64,000 nt of DNA from Tropicimonas marinistellae (GCF_001509585.1 NZ_LNCI01000011.1:62001-126000); one strand, 5' to 3'. Positions 44,148-53,652 are shown, counted from the stretch's first letter. The notes: generated by a model not told the origin, from the letters alone. Numbers and translations are program-made.

Positions 44148-46378
44148 GTGAGCTCCACGCTGCTCGTATCGCGGCTGTTGGGTCCAACATGGAGCCGAAC
44201 GACGCCGGGATCGCGCACCCATTCGACCGCCTCCAGTGTCGGAGCAATGGGATAGCGAAACTGATCGGCAAAAATATCAAACACCACCTCGCGCCTTTCG
44301 CCCGCGCTCAGCCGCACCTGCTTGAAGTCGATCAGGAAGCGACCCGGCCGAACGACCCGTGCCACCGGATCGCTCGCGTAAAGCTGCACGGTTTCAACGA
44401 CCTCGCCTGGCCCAGCATTCTCGACCGATAGCCGTAGTTGCACCCCCTGTCCGGCCGCCGCCTCGGTCATGGAAAGCTCGGGAGAGCCATAGTGCATTTT
44501 CCCGTAACCCAGCCCGAAACCGAAGGGAAAGCGCTTCACATCGTCCGACAGGTCGAGCCAGCCGGTGCGGAACTTGGCGAAGGTGCCGGGAAACGGGCGT
44601 CCGGTCGGATCGGCGTCGTACGACAATGGCACCTCACCCGGATGCGCAGGCAAGCTGACGGCAAGCCGCCCTGCGGGCACTGCCGCGCCAAAGAGAATGT
44701 CCGCCACGCCTTCCGGGCCGGCAATCCCGCCGTGCCAGGCGTAGAGCAATGCGTCGGCTTGATCCGAGAGAGTTCCGAGCGCCAGCGGCCGACCGGCGAA
44801 GACCACGACCACGAGCGGTGTACCGGTTTCGGCCAGCGCGTCGATCAACCGCCGTTGCGACGCGGGAATCTCGGGCGCTAGCAGCGAGGATGACTCGCCG
44901 GCATGTTCCTTCGCCTCCCCCACGCAGGCGACGACCACATCGGATGCACGGGCTGCGGCGCGGGCATCTCTCAGCTTCTCCGTTTCGCTTCGCGGGTCCG
45001 ACTCGACGGTCACGCCATGCACATTGAGACGCTGCGCCAGCCAGGGTTCGTCAACGATATCCGCCCCCCAAGCCACGACCGGCGCCCGCCCGGTCAAGGC
45101 CTCAACAGCGCTGTCGAGCGGCACCACGTCCTCCGCCCGGCCGGAGACCGACCAGGTGCCGAGCATGTTCGCGCGATCGGCAGCGAAGGGGCCGACGAGT
45201 GCGACCTTCGCCGACGACGAAAGCGGGAGGAGATCGTCGTTCTTCAAGAGCACGGCGGAACGCGCGGCGGCCTTGCGTGCGAGTTTGCGCCCATCCCGCC
45301 GCGACGGGGCGGCGGGCACCCCTGACAGCCCGCGGTACGGATCGGCAAGCAGGCCAAGCCGTGCCTTGAACGTCAGAACCCGGCGACAGGCGCGATCAAC
45401 GAGACCGGCAACCTGATCTGCACTCAGCGATAGTCCGGCCTCGGGGGCCTCCAACCCGTCGCGAACGAGTGTTGGCAGGTGCGAAAGATAGTCTTCGCCG
45501 ACCATGTCCATGTCGACGCCGGCATGGAGCGCGCGCGCGACACCCACCGGCGCCGCTCCAAGCCCATGCGGCGTGAGTTCCTTGACCCCAGTGTAGTCGG
45601 ACACCACGAGTCCATCGAACCCGGCCGCCCCACGCAACCATCCTTCGATTAGCGCGCCATTGGCGTGCATCGGCATCTTGTTCACCGCGTTGAAGGCGAC
45701 CATGACGCTCCCGGCCCCTTCTGTAATTCCGGCCGCGAAAGGTGGCAGGTAGATCGACAACAAATCCTCCCAGGCGAGGCTCACATTGTCGTAGTCGCGC
45801 CCGCTTTGCGGCGCACCATAGGCAACGAAGTGCTTCAGGCAGGCCGCGACCTTTCCCGGCGCCCCCAATTCCGCCCCTTGAAATCCGCGGGTGGCCGCGG
45901 CGGCGATACGGGCTGAAAGCAACGGGTCTTCGCCCGGGCTTTCGGCCACACGGCCCCAGCGGGCGTCGCGGGAGACGTCGATCATGGGCGCGAAGACCTG
46001 GTGCAGACCTTCTGATGCGGCTTCTGCGGCCGCGAAAGCTGCCGTTTCCTCGATCAGGTCGAGATCCCAGCTACAGGCAAGTGCGATATTGAGCGGAAAG
46101 ACCGTCCGGTGTCCGTGGATCACATCCTCGGCGAAGAACAACGGGATCCCCAGTCGAGAACCCGCCAGTGCACGCTCTTGCATCGCGCGGGCCGACTCCA
46201 GCGACTTGGTACCGAATATCGCCCCGGCTTGCCCGGCATCGAGACGCCGGGCCAACGGAGTGTGCTGCGCAGCACCGGTTACCAGCCCCTCCCCGGCCGC
46301 CAGCAAATTTAACTGACCGATTTTCTCGGCAAGCGTCATCTCGGCCATGAGCCGTTCGACAATTTCCTGATCGTCCAT
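44135..46378 (-). CDS. Glycoside hydrolase family 3 beta-glucosidase
   Basis: A 747-residue GH3 enzyme with the usual layout: N-terminal TIM barrel (1-340), the alpha/beta sandwich domain (about 370-590) and a C-terminal fibronectin type III-like domain (about 650-740). The catalytic nucleophile is Asp261 in GLVVSDYTGV; the substrate-binding KHFVAYG segment precedes it. No signal peptide, so probably cytoplasmic. It would release glucose from beta-linked oligosaccharides made by the GH144-type enzyme encoded next. Lies 24 bases after the ABC gene. Length and domain order match BglX-like proteins. Confidence 0.92.
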   Translation of the reverse strand: MDDQEIVERLMAEMTLAEKIGQLNLLAAGEGLVTGAAQHTPLARRLDAGQAGAIFGTKSLESARAMQERALAGSRLGIPLFFAEDVIHGHRTVFPLNIALACSWDLDLIEETAAFAAAEAASEGLHQVFAPMIDVSRDARWGRVAESPGEDPLLSARIAAAATRGFQGAELGAPGKVAACLKHFVAYGAPQSGRDYDNVSLAWEDLLSIYLPPFAAGITEGAGSVMVAFNAVNKMPMHANGALIEGWLRGAAGFDGLVVSDYTGVKELTPHGLGAAPVGVARALHAGVDMDMVGEDYLSHLPTLVRDGLEAPEAGLSLSADQVAGLVDRACRRVLTFKARLGLLADPYRGLSGVPAAPSRRDGRKLARKAAARSAVLLKNDDLLPLSSSAKVALVGPFAADRANMLGTWSVSGRAEDVVPLDSAVEALTGRAPVVAWGADIVDEPWLAQRLNVHGVTVESDPRSETEKLRDARAAARASDVVVACVGEAKEHAGESSSLLAPEIPASQRRLIDALAETGTPLVVVVFAGRPLALGTLSDQADALLYAWHGGIAGPEGVADILFGAAVPAGRLAVSLPAHPGEVPLSYDADPTGRPFPGTFAKFRTGWLDLSDDVKRFPFGFGLGYGKMHYGSPELSMTEAAAGQGVQLRLSVENAGPGEVVETVQLYASDPVARVVRPGRFLIDFKQVRLSAGERREVVFDIFADQFRYPIAPTLEAVEWVRDPGVVRLHVGPNSRDTSSVELTWQT

Positions 46379-46402
46379 GTGGCAGTCCTGCCTGCTGAAC
46401 CC

Positions 46403-48328
46403 CTACTCGGCCGCGTGGCGGGCGGCGGAATATCCCGACGACAGGATCGGGCAAAGCTGCCCAACCCCCTTGCGGATTTCGAGCACCGACGAATAGAACG
46501 GCTCGCCATCCGGGTCATGTGGCACGGTTTCGCCGTGCAGCACCGCGAGAATCGCGGTCTCGGGCAAGCACTCGCACAGGGTGAGGTGGAAGTCTACCAC
46601 GGCATTCGTGTCGAGCGCGGAGGTCGCTTCGTCCAGCAGCAGGACCTGTGGCTTTGCCAGTAAAATACGCGCCAGCACCAGCCGTTGTTTCTGCCCGCCG
46701 GAGAATACGTCCCGCCAGGTTTTGCCCTGATAGAGTTCGTCCTCCAGACAATGTACGAAATCGCCCAGCCCAACGCGCGAAAGCGCTTGCGCCGCAGAAA
46801 TGTCGGAATGCTGCTCGGGGTGATCGGGGTAGGTGACCAGCGCTTTCAGGCTCAGCCTGTCCGGCAGATCCGGTTCCTGTCCGGCAAAAAACAACCGGGC
46901 TTCGTCACGCAGTGCGACCCGTCCCTCTCCATAGGGCCAGAGCCCGGCAACGGCCTTGAGCAGGCTACTCTTGCCACATCCGTTCTGGCCTCTCAGATAG
47001 ACGCGATCACCGGCGCGCAGCTGGAGGCGCGGAACGCTCAGAAAGGCGGGGGCATCATGGCCACGGTGGCGCAAAACGAGCCCGCCCGCATCCAGAAGCG
47101 GCCCCGTGTCGGTACGCGGGCGCTCAAACCGGCTCACGCCCGTTTCCGCGTAGAAGGCTTGCCGCGACTGCACGCGCTCGATGGCCCGCGCCACCTCGGT
47201 CAAGCGCGACGCGTTGGCTTTCAATGTCGCTATGGCCGGCATGACGTTGATGAACCAGGAGACGTCGCCAATGAGTTCCGCCGTCAGTTCACTGTTCGCG
47301 GCGAAGTCGCGGAAACTCAGATGCCCGGCCATAAAGGACGGCAGCGCTGGCAAATAGGCCAACAGGCGCGACGAGAGGAAACCGTACATGTTCGTGAACA
47401 GCATCATCGCGGCGTCGAGCTTGTTCTGGCGCCCCCATGTCCGGTCGACCGCGCCGTAGAGCCGTGAGTTGATGCGGCTTTGAGCCCGTTCGCCCCGCGA
47501 GGCGGCCATCTGGCTCACCCGGTTCATCATCACGCCCATCTCGCCACGCCACGCACCGTCGCGTCGCTGACGCTGTAGGTTCAGCCGCTCAAGGATCTTT
47601 CCGAGAAGCCAGGCCACATAGGTGATGCAGGGAACGTAGATTGCGACAAGGGCCAGTGCCAGTATCGCCGTCCCGTAGTCTCCCGGCGCAAGGTTAACCA
47701 CACCGGCAAGCTGCGGGCCAACCCAGCTTTCCAGTGCTTCGTTGGCACGCGCGCCCCAGCGATCGAGGAAGGGTACGGGTTGGCTACGCTCGATGAGCGC
47801 CGACGAAATGAAGTAGATCGACGTCACTGCACCCCAGAGCCCCATCGCCAGTCCAATCACGCCGCCGTAGAGGCCGCTGGAGCATTCGTCGATGCGTTGG
47901 TCGATGGCATCGGGCATCCTGCTCGTGCCTCCCGCCTCTGAGCGGTCGCTCATCAGATCGAATGCGACACGCTCGTCTGCCAGTATCGCGCCATTGAACC
48001 GGCCGACAAGCCAGCCACGCGCACGCCGGTGTAGCGTGGTCGAAACGAAGTGCCGTAGCGCCACGCCCGAAGTCCGCGCCGCGAAGATCGCCAGGTAGGC
48101 GGCGGCGGCCATCAACACCACCCGTGCCGGTTTCGCTCCTGAGTCGATGGAATGGAAATTCGCAAGCGACGCGAGAAAATCCGCGCTTGCCATCGCGACC
48201 CAAACGCTCGACTTGCTGAGCAACGTGGTCATCGCAATCACGACTGCGGTGAGCAACCACGCTTCCCGCCAGCGTTCGGAAACCCAATAGGCCCCGAGCA
48301 GTCCCCAGAATCCCGTAAGACTTTTCAC
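46403..48328 (-). CDS. ABC transporter with fused membrane and ATPase domains (SbmA/BacA-YddA-like)
   Basis: A 641-residue half-transporter. The first 390 residues hold about six membrane segments of the ABC_membrane_2 kind found in SbmA/BacA and peroxisomal-type transporters; the ATPase domain follows with Walker A GQNGCGKSS, the signature FSGGQKQR and Walker B VLLLDEATSALD. Direction of transport is not determined by sequence. The GTG at 48328 is the chosen start (GAGG about 8 bases before, membrane segment soon after); an upstream extension to 48529 is basic and unlike the family. First gene of a unit with the GH3 and GH144 genes, suggesting it moves a glucan or oligosaccharide (inference). 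Confidence 0.85.
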   Translation of the reverse strand: MKSLTGFWGLLGAYWVSERWREAWLLTAVVIAMTTLLSKSSVWVAMASADFLASLANFHSIDSGAKPARVVLMAAAAYLAIFAARTSGVALRHFVSTTLHRRARGWLVGRFNGAILADERVAFDLMSDRSEAGGTSRMPDAIDQRIDECSSGLYGGVIGLAMGLWGAVTSIYFISSALIERSQPVPFLDRWGARANEALESWVGPQLAGVVNLAPGDYGTAILALALVAIYVPCITYVAWLLGKILERLNLQRQRRDGAWRGEMGVMMNRVSQMAASRGERAQSRINSRLYGAVDRTWGRQNKLDAAMMLFTNMYGFLSSRLLAYLPALPSFMAGHLSFRDFAANSELTAELIGDVSWFINVMPAIATLKANASRLTEVARAIERVQSRQAFYAETGVSRFERPRTDTGPLLDAGGLVLRHRGHDAPAFLSVPRLQLRAGDRVYLRGQNGCGKSSLLKAVAGLWPYGEGRVALRDEARLFFAGQEPDLPDRLSLKALVTYPDHPEQHSDISAAQALSRVGLGDFVHCLEDELYQGKTWRDVFSGGQKQRLVLARILLAKPQVLLLDEATSALDTNAVVDFHLTLCECLPETAILAVLHGETVPHDPDGEPFYSSVLEIRKGVGQLCPILSSGYSAARHAAE

Positions 48329-48780
48329 TACCGCTGCCTCTTGTGGCGCCAACACACGTCCACACCATCCCAGGACAACACTCGGTCGCCTGAGGGGCCG
48401 ATTTGGCACCTTTTTTTGATTTTTTGCGGCTGCTTTGCGTATTTTTCTTGCTTCGCAGCCTGTCTTGCCAAGGCAGGATAGCCATTGTTTGGATCGGCAG
48501 TAAACCGCCGATGCATTCCGGGCGTTCACGATTCGCTACGCAGATGTCAGAGTGTCGCCCTGCTACAACGGTGTGTCAGCATGGGCACGCGGCACCTTTT
48601 TGGACGGCGCGGCCGGTTGCCTAGCAACACGCAGCGAGCGCCTCGCTCGTAGCTCCCATCACGGCATTGGGCCGCGCGCATGGCGTTCATGCGTGGGGCC
48701 ATGGCGTGCACGCGGCTTGCGCGCCGAAAGGCCGGTCCCTACAACGGGAGCATATTTTGATTTTTGATATGGAGTTTGAG
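48329..48780. other. Intergenic region between the ABC gene and the DUF533 gene
   Basis: About 452 bases between two divergent genes, with runs of T (near 48411-48425 and 48593-48597) that contrast with the GC-rich surroundings. It should carry promoters for both directions. Short open frames exist on both strands but lack ribosome sites and protein-like sequence. No gene recognised. Confidence 0.35.
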
Positions 48781-49665
48781 ATGAGCCTTGTGAAAACACT
48801 GGCCAAGGTCGCCGCAGGCGTGGTCGTTGCCAAAGCCGTGAAGGGGGCCGTGAGCGGCGGTCAACCGCGGCGCGGTGGCGCAACCCGGGCGTCGACCGGT
48901 GGCGGACTCGAAGACATTCTTGGCGAGATGCTCGGCAGTGGGAACACATCCTCGCGCAATACTCGCGGGGGCGGACTTGAAGACATGCTTGGTCAAGTGC
49001 TGGGCGGCGGCGGCGCCACGTCGCGCACCTCAAGCGGCGGCGGCCTGGAGGACATGCTTGGCCAGGTCCTCGGCGGGGGCACGCCGACCTCGCGAGGCGC
49101 ACAGGGCGGCAGCCTTCAGGATATGCTGGGCCAGGTGTTGTCCGGGCGCGCCGGACCGGCAGCAGCCGGCGGTGGCCTCGGCGGTATGCTCGATGAGTTG
49201 AGCCAGCTTTCCCGCCCCGGTGAGTCCCGCGGCGCGACCGGTGGTTTTGGCGACCTGCTCAATCAATCTCTCGAACGCTTCGACGAGCCCGCGACTACTC
49301 CGACCGCCGAACAAGAAGAACTGGCCGGTGTCCTGTTGCGGGCAATGATCCAATCCGCCAAGGCCGATGGACAGATCGACGCCGGCGAGAAAAGCCGCTT
49401 GCTGGAAAAGCTCGGCGACGTGAGCCAGGAGGAAATGGAGTTCGTCAACGCGGAGTTGAAGCGGCCGGTGGATGTGGTCGCTCTGGCGCGTTCGGTTCCC
49501 CGCGGAGCCGAGCAACAGGTCTACATGGTTTCCGCAATGGCAATCGACCTCGACCAGCGGGCGGAAGCGCAATACCTGGCCGATCTGGCCGGCGCGCTCA
49601 GACTCGACGGTCGTACCGTGAACGCGATCCATGACCGGATGGGCGTGCAACGCATCTTCGGTTGA
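48781..49665 (+). CDS. DUF533 family protein (TerB-like) with glycine-rich internal repeats
   Basis: A 294-residue protein. Residues 1-25 form a short hydrophobic start (VKTLAKVAAGVVVAKAVKGA). From about 38 to 145 there are four imperfect copies of the unit GGLEDMLGQVLGGG, separated by Ser/Thr/Arg-rich spacers. Residues 180-290 are a TerB/DUF533-type helical domain (LAGVLLRAMIQSAKADGQID opens it). DUF533 proteins are inner-membrane associated and of unknown function. GGAG lies 6 bases before the ATG at 48781. Stand-alone gene. Confidence 0.82.
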   Translation: MSLVKTLAKVAAGVVVAKAVKGAVSGGQPRRGGATRASTGGGLEDILGEMLGSGNTSSRNTRGGGLEDMLGQVLGGGGATSRTSSGGGLEDMLGQVLGGGTPTSRGAQGGSLQDMLGQVLSGRAGPAAAGGGLGGMLDELSQLSRPGESRGATGGFGDLLNQSLERFDEPATTPTAEQEELAGVLLRAMIQSAKADGQIDAGEKSRLLEKLGDVSQEEMEFVNAELKRPVDVVALARSVPRGAEQQVYMVSAMAIDLDQRAEAQYLADLAGALRLDGRTVNAIHDRMGVQRIFG

Positions 49666-49803
49666 CGTCCACTATTGCATTGCACGTCGCCAAAAAGTGT
49701 GGACCACGCCATCGTGGTCGCCCAGTGCGCAGCTTGACCACTTCTGGCGCCTCGTAACAGCGGCTACCGCCAGAAGCCCTCACATCTCTGACACGCGGAC
49801 CGT

Positions 49804-51948
49804 CTACGTCGTGTAATACTTGCTCGCACCCTTCGCGGCGTAGGCGCCATACCGCTGCCCATGTCCATAGGCTTGCATTCGCTTGGTATCGATATTCGTC
49901 AGCACGAGGCCGTCGGGAGACAAGCCCGCCAGTCGGAGTTGGGCCAGCGCGTCCCGCACCTGCACGCGGCGCGTCGAATCCCATTGAACGGCGAACAGTA
50001 TTGAATCCGCATACTGGCCGACGACCCGCGCATCGGGAACAAGCAGCAACGGCGGTGTGTCGATCAGGATGACGTCATAGGCCTCCCGGGCAACATCCAT
50101 CAGGCACCCGAACGCCTGCGAAGACAGGATGTCGACGGGGTTCGCCGAGGTTTCAGCGCTGAGCAGGATGTCGATGCCAAGCGTGGTGTGGCTCTGGACG
50201 GCCTCCAGCAACCCCGCCTCTCCCGACATGACAGAAAGCAGCGAATGCTCTGGCGGCTCGGGGAAGATCTCGGCGAACGCCCGGCGACGGACATCGCCCT
50301 CCACGAGCAGCACGGCCTTGCCCAACCCTGCGAAGTGGTGCGCGAGTGCAACCGACGTGACGGTTTTTCCCTCCCCGGGAACCGAGGAGGTGACGATAAT
50401 GACGCGTGGAGGCGAGTCGATCGACGAGAACTGCAACGATGTTCGCAGTCCGCGCACGGCTTCTGCTGGTGCCGATCCTGGCTTGCCGACCACGTAGGAG
50501 ATGAGATCGATGCGCGACTTGCCCGGGATCTGCGGGATCTGCCCCAAGACGGGCAGGCCGGTGTCGTTCTCCAGCGTTTCGCCGAGCCGGTAGGTGTCAT
50601 TGATCCGGTCACGCAACAAAACGATACCGCATCCGACCAGGAAAGCGAAGAAACCCATGGTCACGACGACCTTCGGGCTGTTCGGCGCAATCTGAATACC
50701 CTCGAAGGCAGGCGTCAATATTCGCGCGGAGGCCTGCGCGAACCCCTCCTTGACCGACGCTTCCTTCAGACGCGCGAGAAAATACTCATAGATCAGACGG
50801 TCGGCTTCAGCTTCTCGTTCCAGTTGTCGCAGTTCGACGTATTCTCTCGACTGGCGGTCGATCGTTTCCTGCTGACGGTCGAGCGAAGTCTGCAAACTGG
50901 CGACCTGATCGCGCTGTCGGTTCAGGCGCACGTCAACGGTCTGGAGGGCCTTTTCGAACGTATCGGAGAACGCAGCGACGGCCTCTTCGGACGATTCATC
51001 CACGCTTCCCCGCAAGCTGCGACCCGTGGCAGCTGAATAGGCCGTCGCCTGTTGCGAAAGCGAGCCCGACGCCTGCGCCGCGACCATCTGTTCCTTTTTT
51101 GCCTCGAGATCGCGCATTTCGCGCTCGGCACTCTCCACCCGCTCCCGAAGGGTCTTCAACTGGAAGTTCAACGCGGAGAGCGTCTCTTCGTTTTGCAGGT
51201 CTGCCTTTGCCCGGAACTCCTCAATCCGTCGCGACGCAGCTTCGAGGTCAGACTTCAGCGCCGTTGTTTCGTCCGACAGCCAGTTCTTCGCTTCGCGCGT
51301 ACGCTCGAAGCGTACCTCGATCTGATCCCGAATATAGAGATCTGCGAGTGTGTTGGACATGAGCGCCGCGCGCTCGGCATCCGTGTCGGTAACGGAGATA
51401 TCCAGCAGGTTCGACCAGTCTGGATTGATAACCGAGATACTGTCGCGCACATCGCTTGCAATTTCATAGAGCAACTTCTCGTCGCTTGGCCTCGGCTCGC
51501 CGGATCCATCCGAAGTCCCGCCCGCGCGATTATCGCCAACAGCACCTTCGGTACCGGATTCAATGTAGGGATTGAAGTCGGGGTCATTCAGCAGGTCAAG
51601 TTCCAGGACCAGCTTTTCCGCCAGGTTGTAGGACTCGATCACCCCGATTTCCGTGATCAGGTTGGCCTGGTTCCACAGGTCGGTGCCGGCAGTCAGCGAC
51701 GGAAGACCGGCAACCGTCGTTTCTTCACCCTCCAGCTTGATCGTCGACGTTGCCTTGTAGATCGGCGTCGCGAGTATCTCGGCGTTCACGAACCCGACGA
51801 TCAATCCGAGTAAGGTAATCGCCATGATCAACAGGCGACCGCGCCAGAGGGCCAGTACGTTGGAGAAGTAGTCGACCTCGCTGTCTTCACCAGGAGTCAT
51901 GATCCGCTTCACCGGCCCGTCCGCGATGAGACGGTTGAGTTGGTTCAT
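49804..51948 (-). CDS. Polysaccharide chain-length/tyrosine autokinase (Wzc/ExoP type)
   Basis: A 714-residue membrane protein of the Wzz-BY-kinase kind that controls exopolysaccharide polymer length and export. Wzz-type region: first membrane helix about 39-54, a long periplasmic coiled-coil section (about 180-420), second membrane helix near 430-450. The cytoplasmic kinase follows: Walker A SSVPGEGKT near 525, Walker A' LLVEGDVRRR near 550, Walker B VILIDTPPLL near 630, and a tyrosine-rich tail (AYGHGQRYGAYAAKGASKYY). No polymerase, flippase or export protein genes adjoin, and no matching phosphatase. The 162-base gap upstream holds a T-rich stretch before the ATG. Confidence 0.9.
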   Translation of the reverse strand: MNQLNRLIADGPVKRIMTPGEDSEVDYFSNVLALWRGRLLIMAITLLGLIVGFVNAEILATPIYKATSTIKLEGEETTVAGLPSLTAGTDLWNQANLITEIGVIESYNLAEKLVLELDLLNDPDFNPYIESGTEGAVGDNRAGGTSDGSGEPRPSDEKLLYEIASDVRDSISVINPDWSNLLDISVTDTDAERAALMSNTLADLYIRDQIEVRFERTREAKNWLSDETTALKSDLEAASRRIEEFRAKADLQNEETLSALNFQLKTLRERVESAEREMRDLEAKKEQMVAAQASGSLSQQATAYSAATGRSLRGSVDESSEEAVAAFSDTFEKALQTVDVRLNRQRDQVASLQTSLDRQQETIDRQSREYVELRQLEREAEADRLIYEYFLARLKEASVKEGFAQASARILTPAFEGIQIAPNSPKVVVTMGFFAFLVGCGIVLLRDRINDTYRLGETLENDTGLPVLGQIPQIPGKSRIDLISYVVGKPGSAPAEAVRGLRTSLQFSSIDSPPRVIIVTSSVPGEGKTVTSVALAHHFAGLGKAVLLVEGDVRRRAFAEIFPEPPEHSLLSVMSGEAGLLEAVQSHTTLGIDILLSAETSANPVDILSSQAFGCLMDVAREAYDVILIDTPPLLLVPDARVVGQYADSILFAVQWDSTRRVQVRDALAQLRLAGLSPDGLVLTNIDTKRMQAYGHGQRYGAYAAKGASKYYTT

Positions 51949-52110
51949 AGCGTTTCCGCTTTTTTTTCATTGACTGCTCTTTGCGCGCGACGTTAGCGAC
52001 TCGATTGTGTCAATGGTAGGGAAAAACTCTGTTTCCCTGGCCTGAAACCGGATCTCGTGGCCCGCGAAGCCCACAACCAGGATGACAACGGTGGCACCTG
52101 TCGGCGAACG

Positions 52111-53241
52111 CTAGCCGTGCTCCCGACCGGCCACTTCGAACACGTCAGCGCACAGTCGCAGGGCAGTCGAACTCCCTCCATAGGTGATGCGGAAGGCCGG
52201 CACGGAATTGCAGAGCGAAGCGAGCGGCTCGATGCTGTCCGAAATACGCACGAGATCGCTCCCGGACCCAAGCAATCCGATCAGAGCATGTTCCGGCGCA
52301 ATCCGTTCGGCGGCGGCCACCGCGTCAGGAGAATACGTTGGAAAGAGGATCGCGCCGACGCGTAACTTGCTCCCTGCTGCCACCGCCGTCGACGGAACAC
52401 AGTAGTCTAGTCCAAGGGCAGCGCCGAGGTCCGAAACGCTTTGGGGTGCCCGCAACGCTGGTTCAGCACTGCGATCCAGTTTCACCGAAGCTGCCGCGGG
52501 AACGGCGCACACGCCACACCCATCCCGCAACAGAGGGATCAGATCGTCGCCAACATGGTCCCAGCCAGCCATCGCGAGTTCTAGCGCAAGGGTGGTTTTG
52601 CCGCTGCCGGATGGCCCGGCGATAACCATGCAGACCCCCGCCTGTGCCACACAGGACGCATGAAGCAGCGCGGCCGTGGCACTTCGGCCGGCGAGGCTGG
52701 CAATAACCTCTCGCAAGACAAGATGGCGAAGCTGGTCGTGATCAAGTCCGGAGCGGTGGACATCCCCGTCGCTGATCACCACGAAATCATCCCATCCCCC
52801 GACGGCCTCGATCGTACATCCGGAGACATCGCTTGAGGCTACCTCGTAGGGTGCGAGCACTGCCGAAACTTGATCGAGCAGAATACGGAAGGGGCTACGC
52901 ACGGTGCAGGTACGCCCATCCAACGCGAATGTCCGGCTCAGCATTTCCGCCGGATTCGGGCGTTTCACGTCAGTCGCGGGGTCTTCAAACGCCTCCGCCA
53001 AGAACAATCCGGCCGAGTCCCAATCGTCCAGCGTTGCACGCACCAGTGACAAGGCATCAACGGCGTTCAATTCCCCATCCTTTGAGAGACGCGCAGCGAG
53101 GCTGGCTTCCGTTTCACCGCAGCGAAGTCCGGTCAGAATATCCAGCCCGACGGCATTCGAAATAACAGTTGCCCCGGAAATCCGCGATCGAATGAGAACG
53201 CTGCTTCCCAAGTCATAGGTTTCGAGCTCAAATGGCGGCAT
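52111..53241 (-). CDS. PqqD-like domain fused to HPr kinase-like P-loop domain
   Basis: A 376-residue two-part protein. Residues about 25-80 (SNAVGLDILTGLRCGETEA and a following helix with DDWDSAGLF) look like a PqqD-type winged-helix, the fold used as a RiPP recognition element. From about 185 there is an HPr kinase/phosphorylase-like P-loop domain: LHASCVAQAGVCMVIAG, Walker A GPSGSGKTT at 209-217 and GDDLIPLL near 231-238, the paired-Asp motif of HprK homologues. HprK-like enzymes phosphorylate serine in proteins or peptides. It lies 60 bases after a small exported-peptide gene. No HPr or other phosphotransferase gene adjoins, so a dedicated peptide substrate is the better idea (inference). 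Start ATG at 53241 is clean. Confidence 0.8.
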   Translation of the reverse strand: MPPFELETYDLGSSVLIRSRISGATVISNAVGLDILTGLRCGETEASLAARLSKDGELNAVDALSLVRATLDDWDSAGLFLAEAFEDPATDVKRPNPAEMLSRTFALDGRTCTVRSPFRILLDQVSAVLAPYEVASSDVSGCTIEAVGGWDDFVVISDGDVHRSGLDHDQLRHLVLREVIASLAGRSATAALLHASCVAQAGVCMVIAGPSGSGKTTLALELAMAGWDHVGDDLIPLLRDGCGVCAVPAAASVKLDRSAEPALRAPQSVSDLGAALGLDYCVPSTAVAAGSKLRVGAILFPTYSPDAVAAAERIAPEHALIGLLGSGSDLVRISDSIEPLASLCNSVPAFRITYGGSSTALRLCADVFEVAGREHG

Positions 53242-53301
53242 ACCGCACCCGCGGCCGTCAAGAACAAGTACGGTCGCCGGAAGCGCCGCCTGTCCGCGGC
53301 C

Positions 53302-53652
53302 TTATTGGTTTCTGAAGTTTCCGATGCCCGTGGATCGGTTGAAGCGCCCGCTTCCCCACGTGCTTTCCCGTGTTGCGCCGATACTGTCACGCCCCGACCA
53401 AGGGTTGTCCGGGCGATCACCGCCACAGAACCAATAGTTGAGCCAGGGCCGCCGATCAGGATCCAGCGCCGAGCAAAAGCTCTGTTGGGCAACGGCCTGA
53501 TCTGCCGACAGGACGACCGTCGAGGTCCCCGCCACGAACACGGCGTATTTCTGAACTGCTTTCAGTGCCTCACGGCGTCCCGCATCTTCAACGCCATCCA
53601 GGTCCGGCCGCGCGCCGTCCGGCATTTCCCGGTCAGTATCCTCGGTGCTCAT
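53302..53652 (-). CDS. Small predicted exported protein upstream of the PqqD-HprK gene
   Basis: A 116-residue protein of unrecognised family. Residues 1-26 are acidic (leader-like: DREMPDGARPDLDGVEDAG). Then GRREALKAVQKYAVFVAGTS followed by a hydrophobic run to about 50 and an Ala-rich ADQAVAQ, which resembles a twin-arginine-like or general export signal with cleavage near residue 55. The mature part has two cysteines (60 and 76) enclosing an aromatic segment (PWLNYWF), and an Arg/Asn/Gly/Ser-rich tail with several serines. ATG at 53652 is chosen over a TTG two codons earlier. Next on the same strand, 60 bases away, is the PqqD-HprK-like gene, whose substrate this could be. Confidence 0.65.
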   Translation of the reverse strand: MSTEDTDREMPDGARPDLDGVEDAGRREALKAVQKYAVFVAGTSTVVLSADQAVAQQSFCSALDPDRRPWLNYWFCGGDRPDNPWSGRDSIGATRESTWGSGRFNRSTGIGNFRNQ

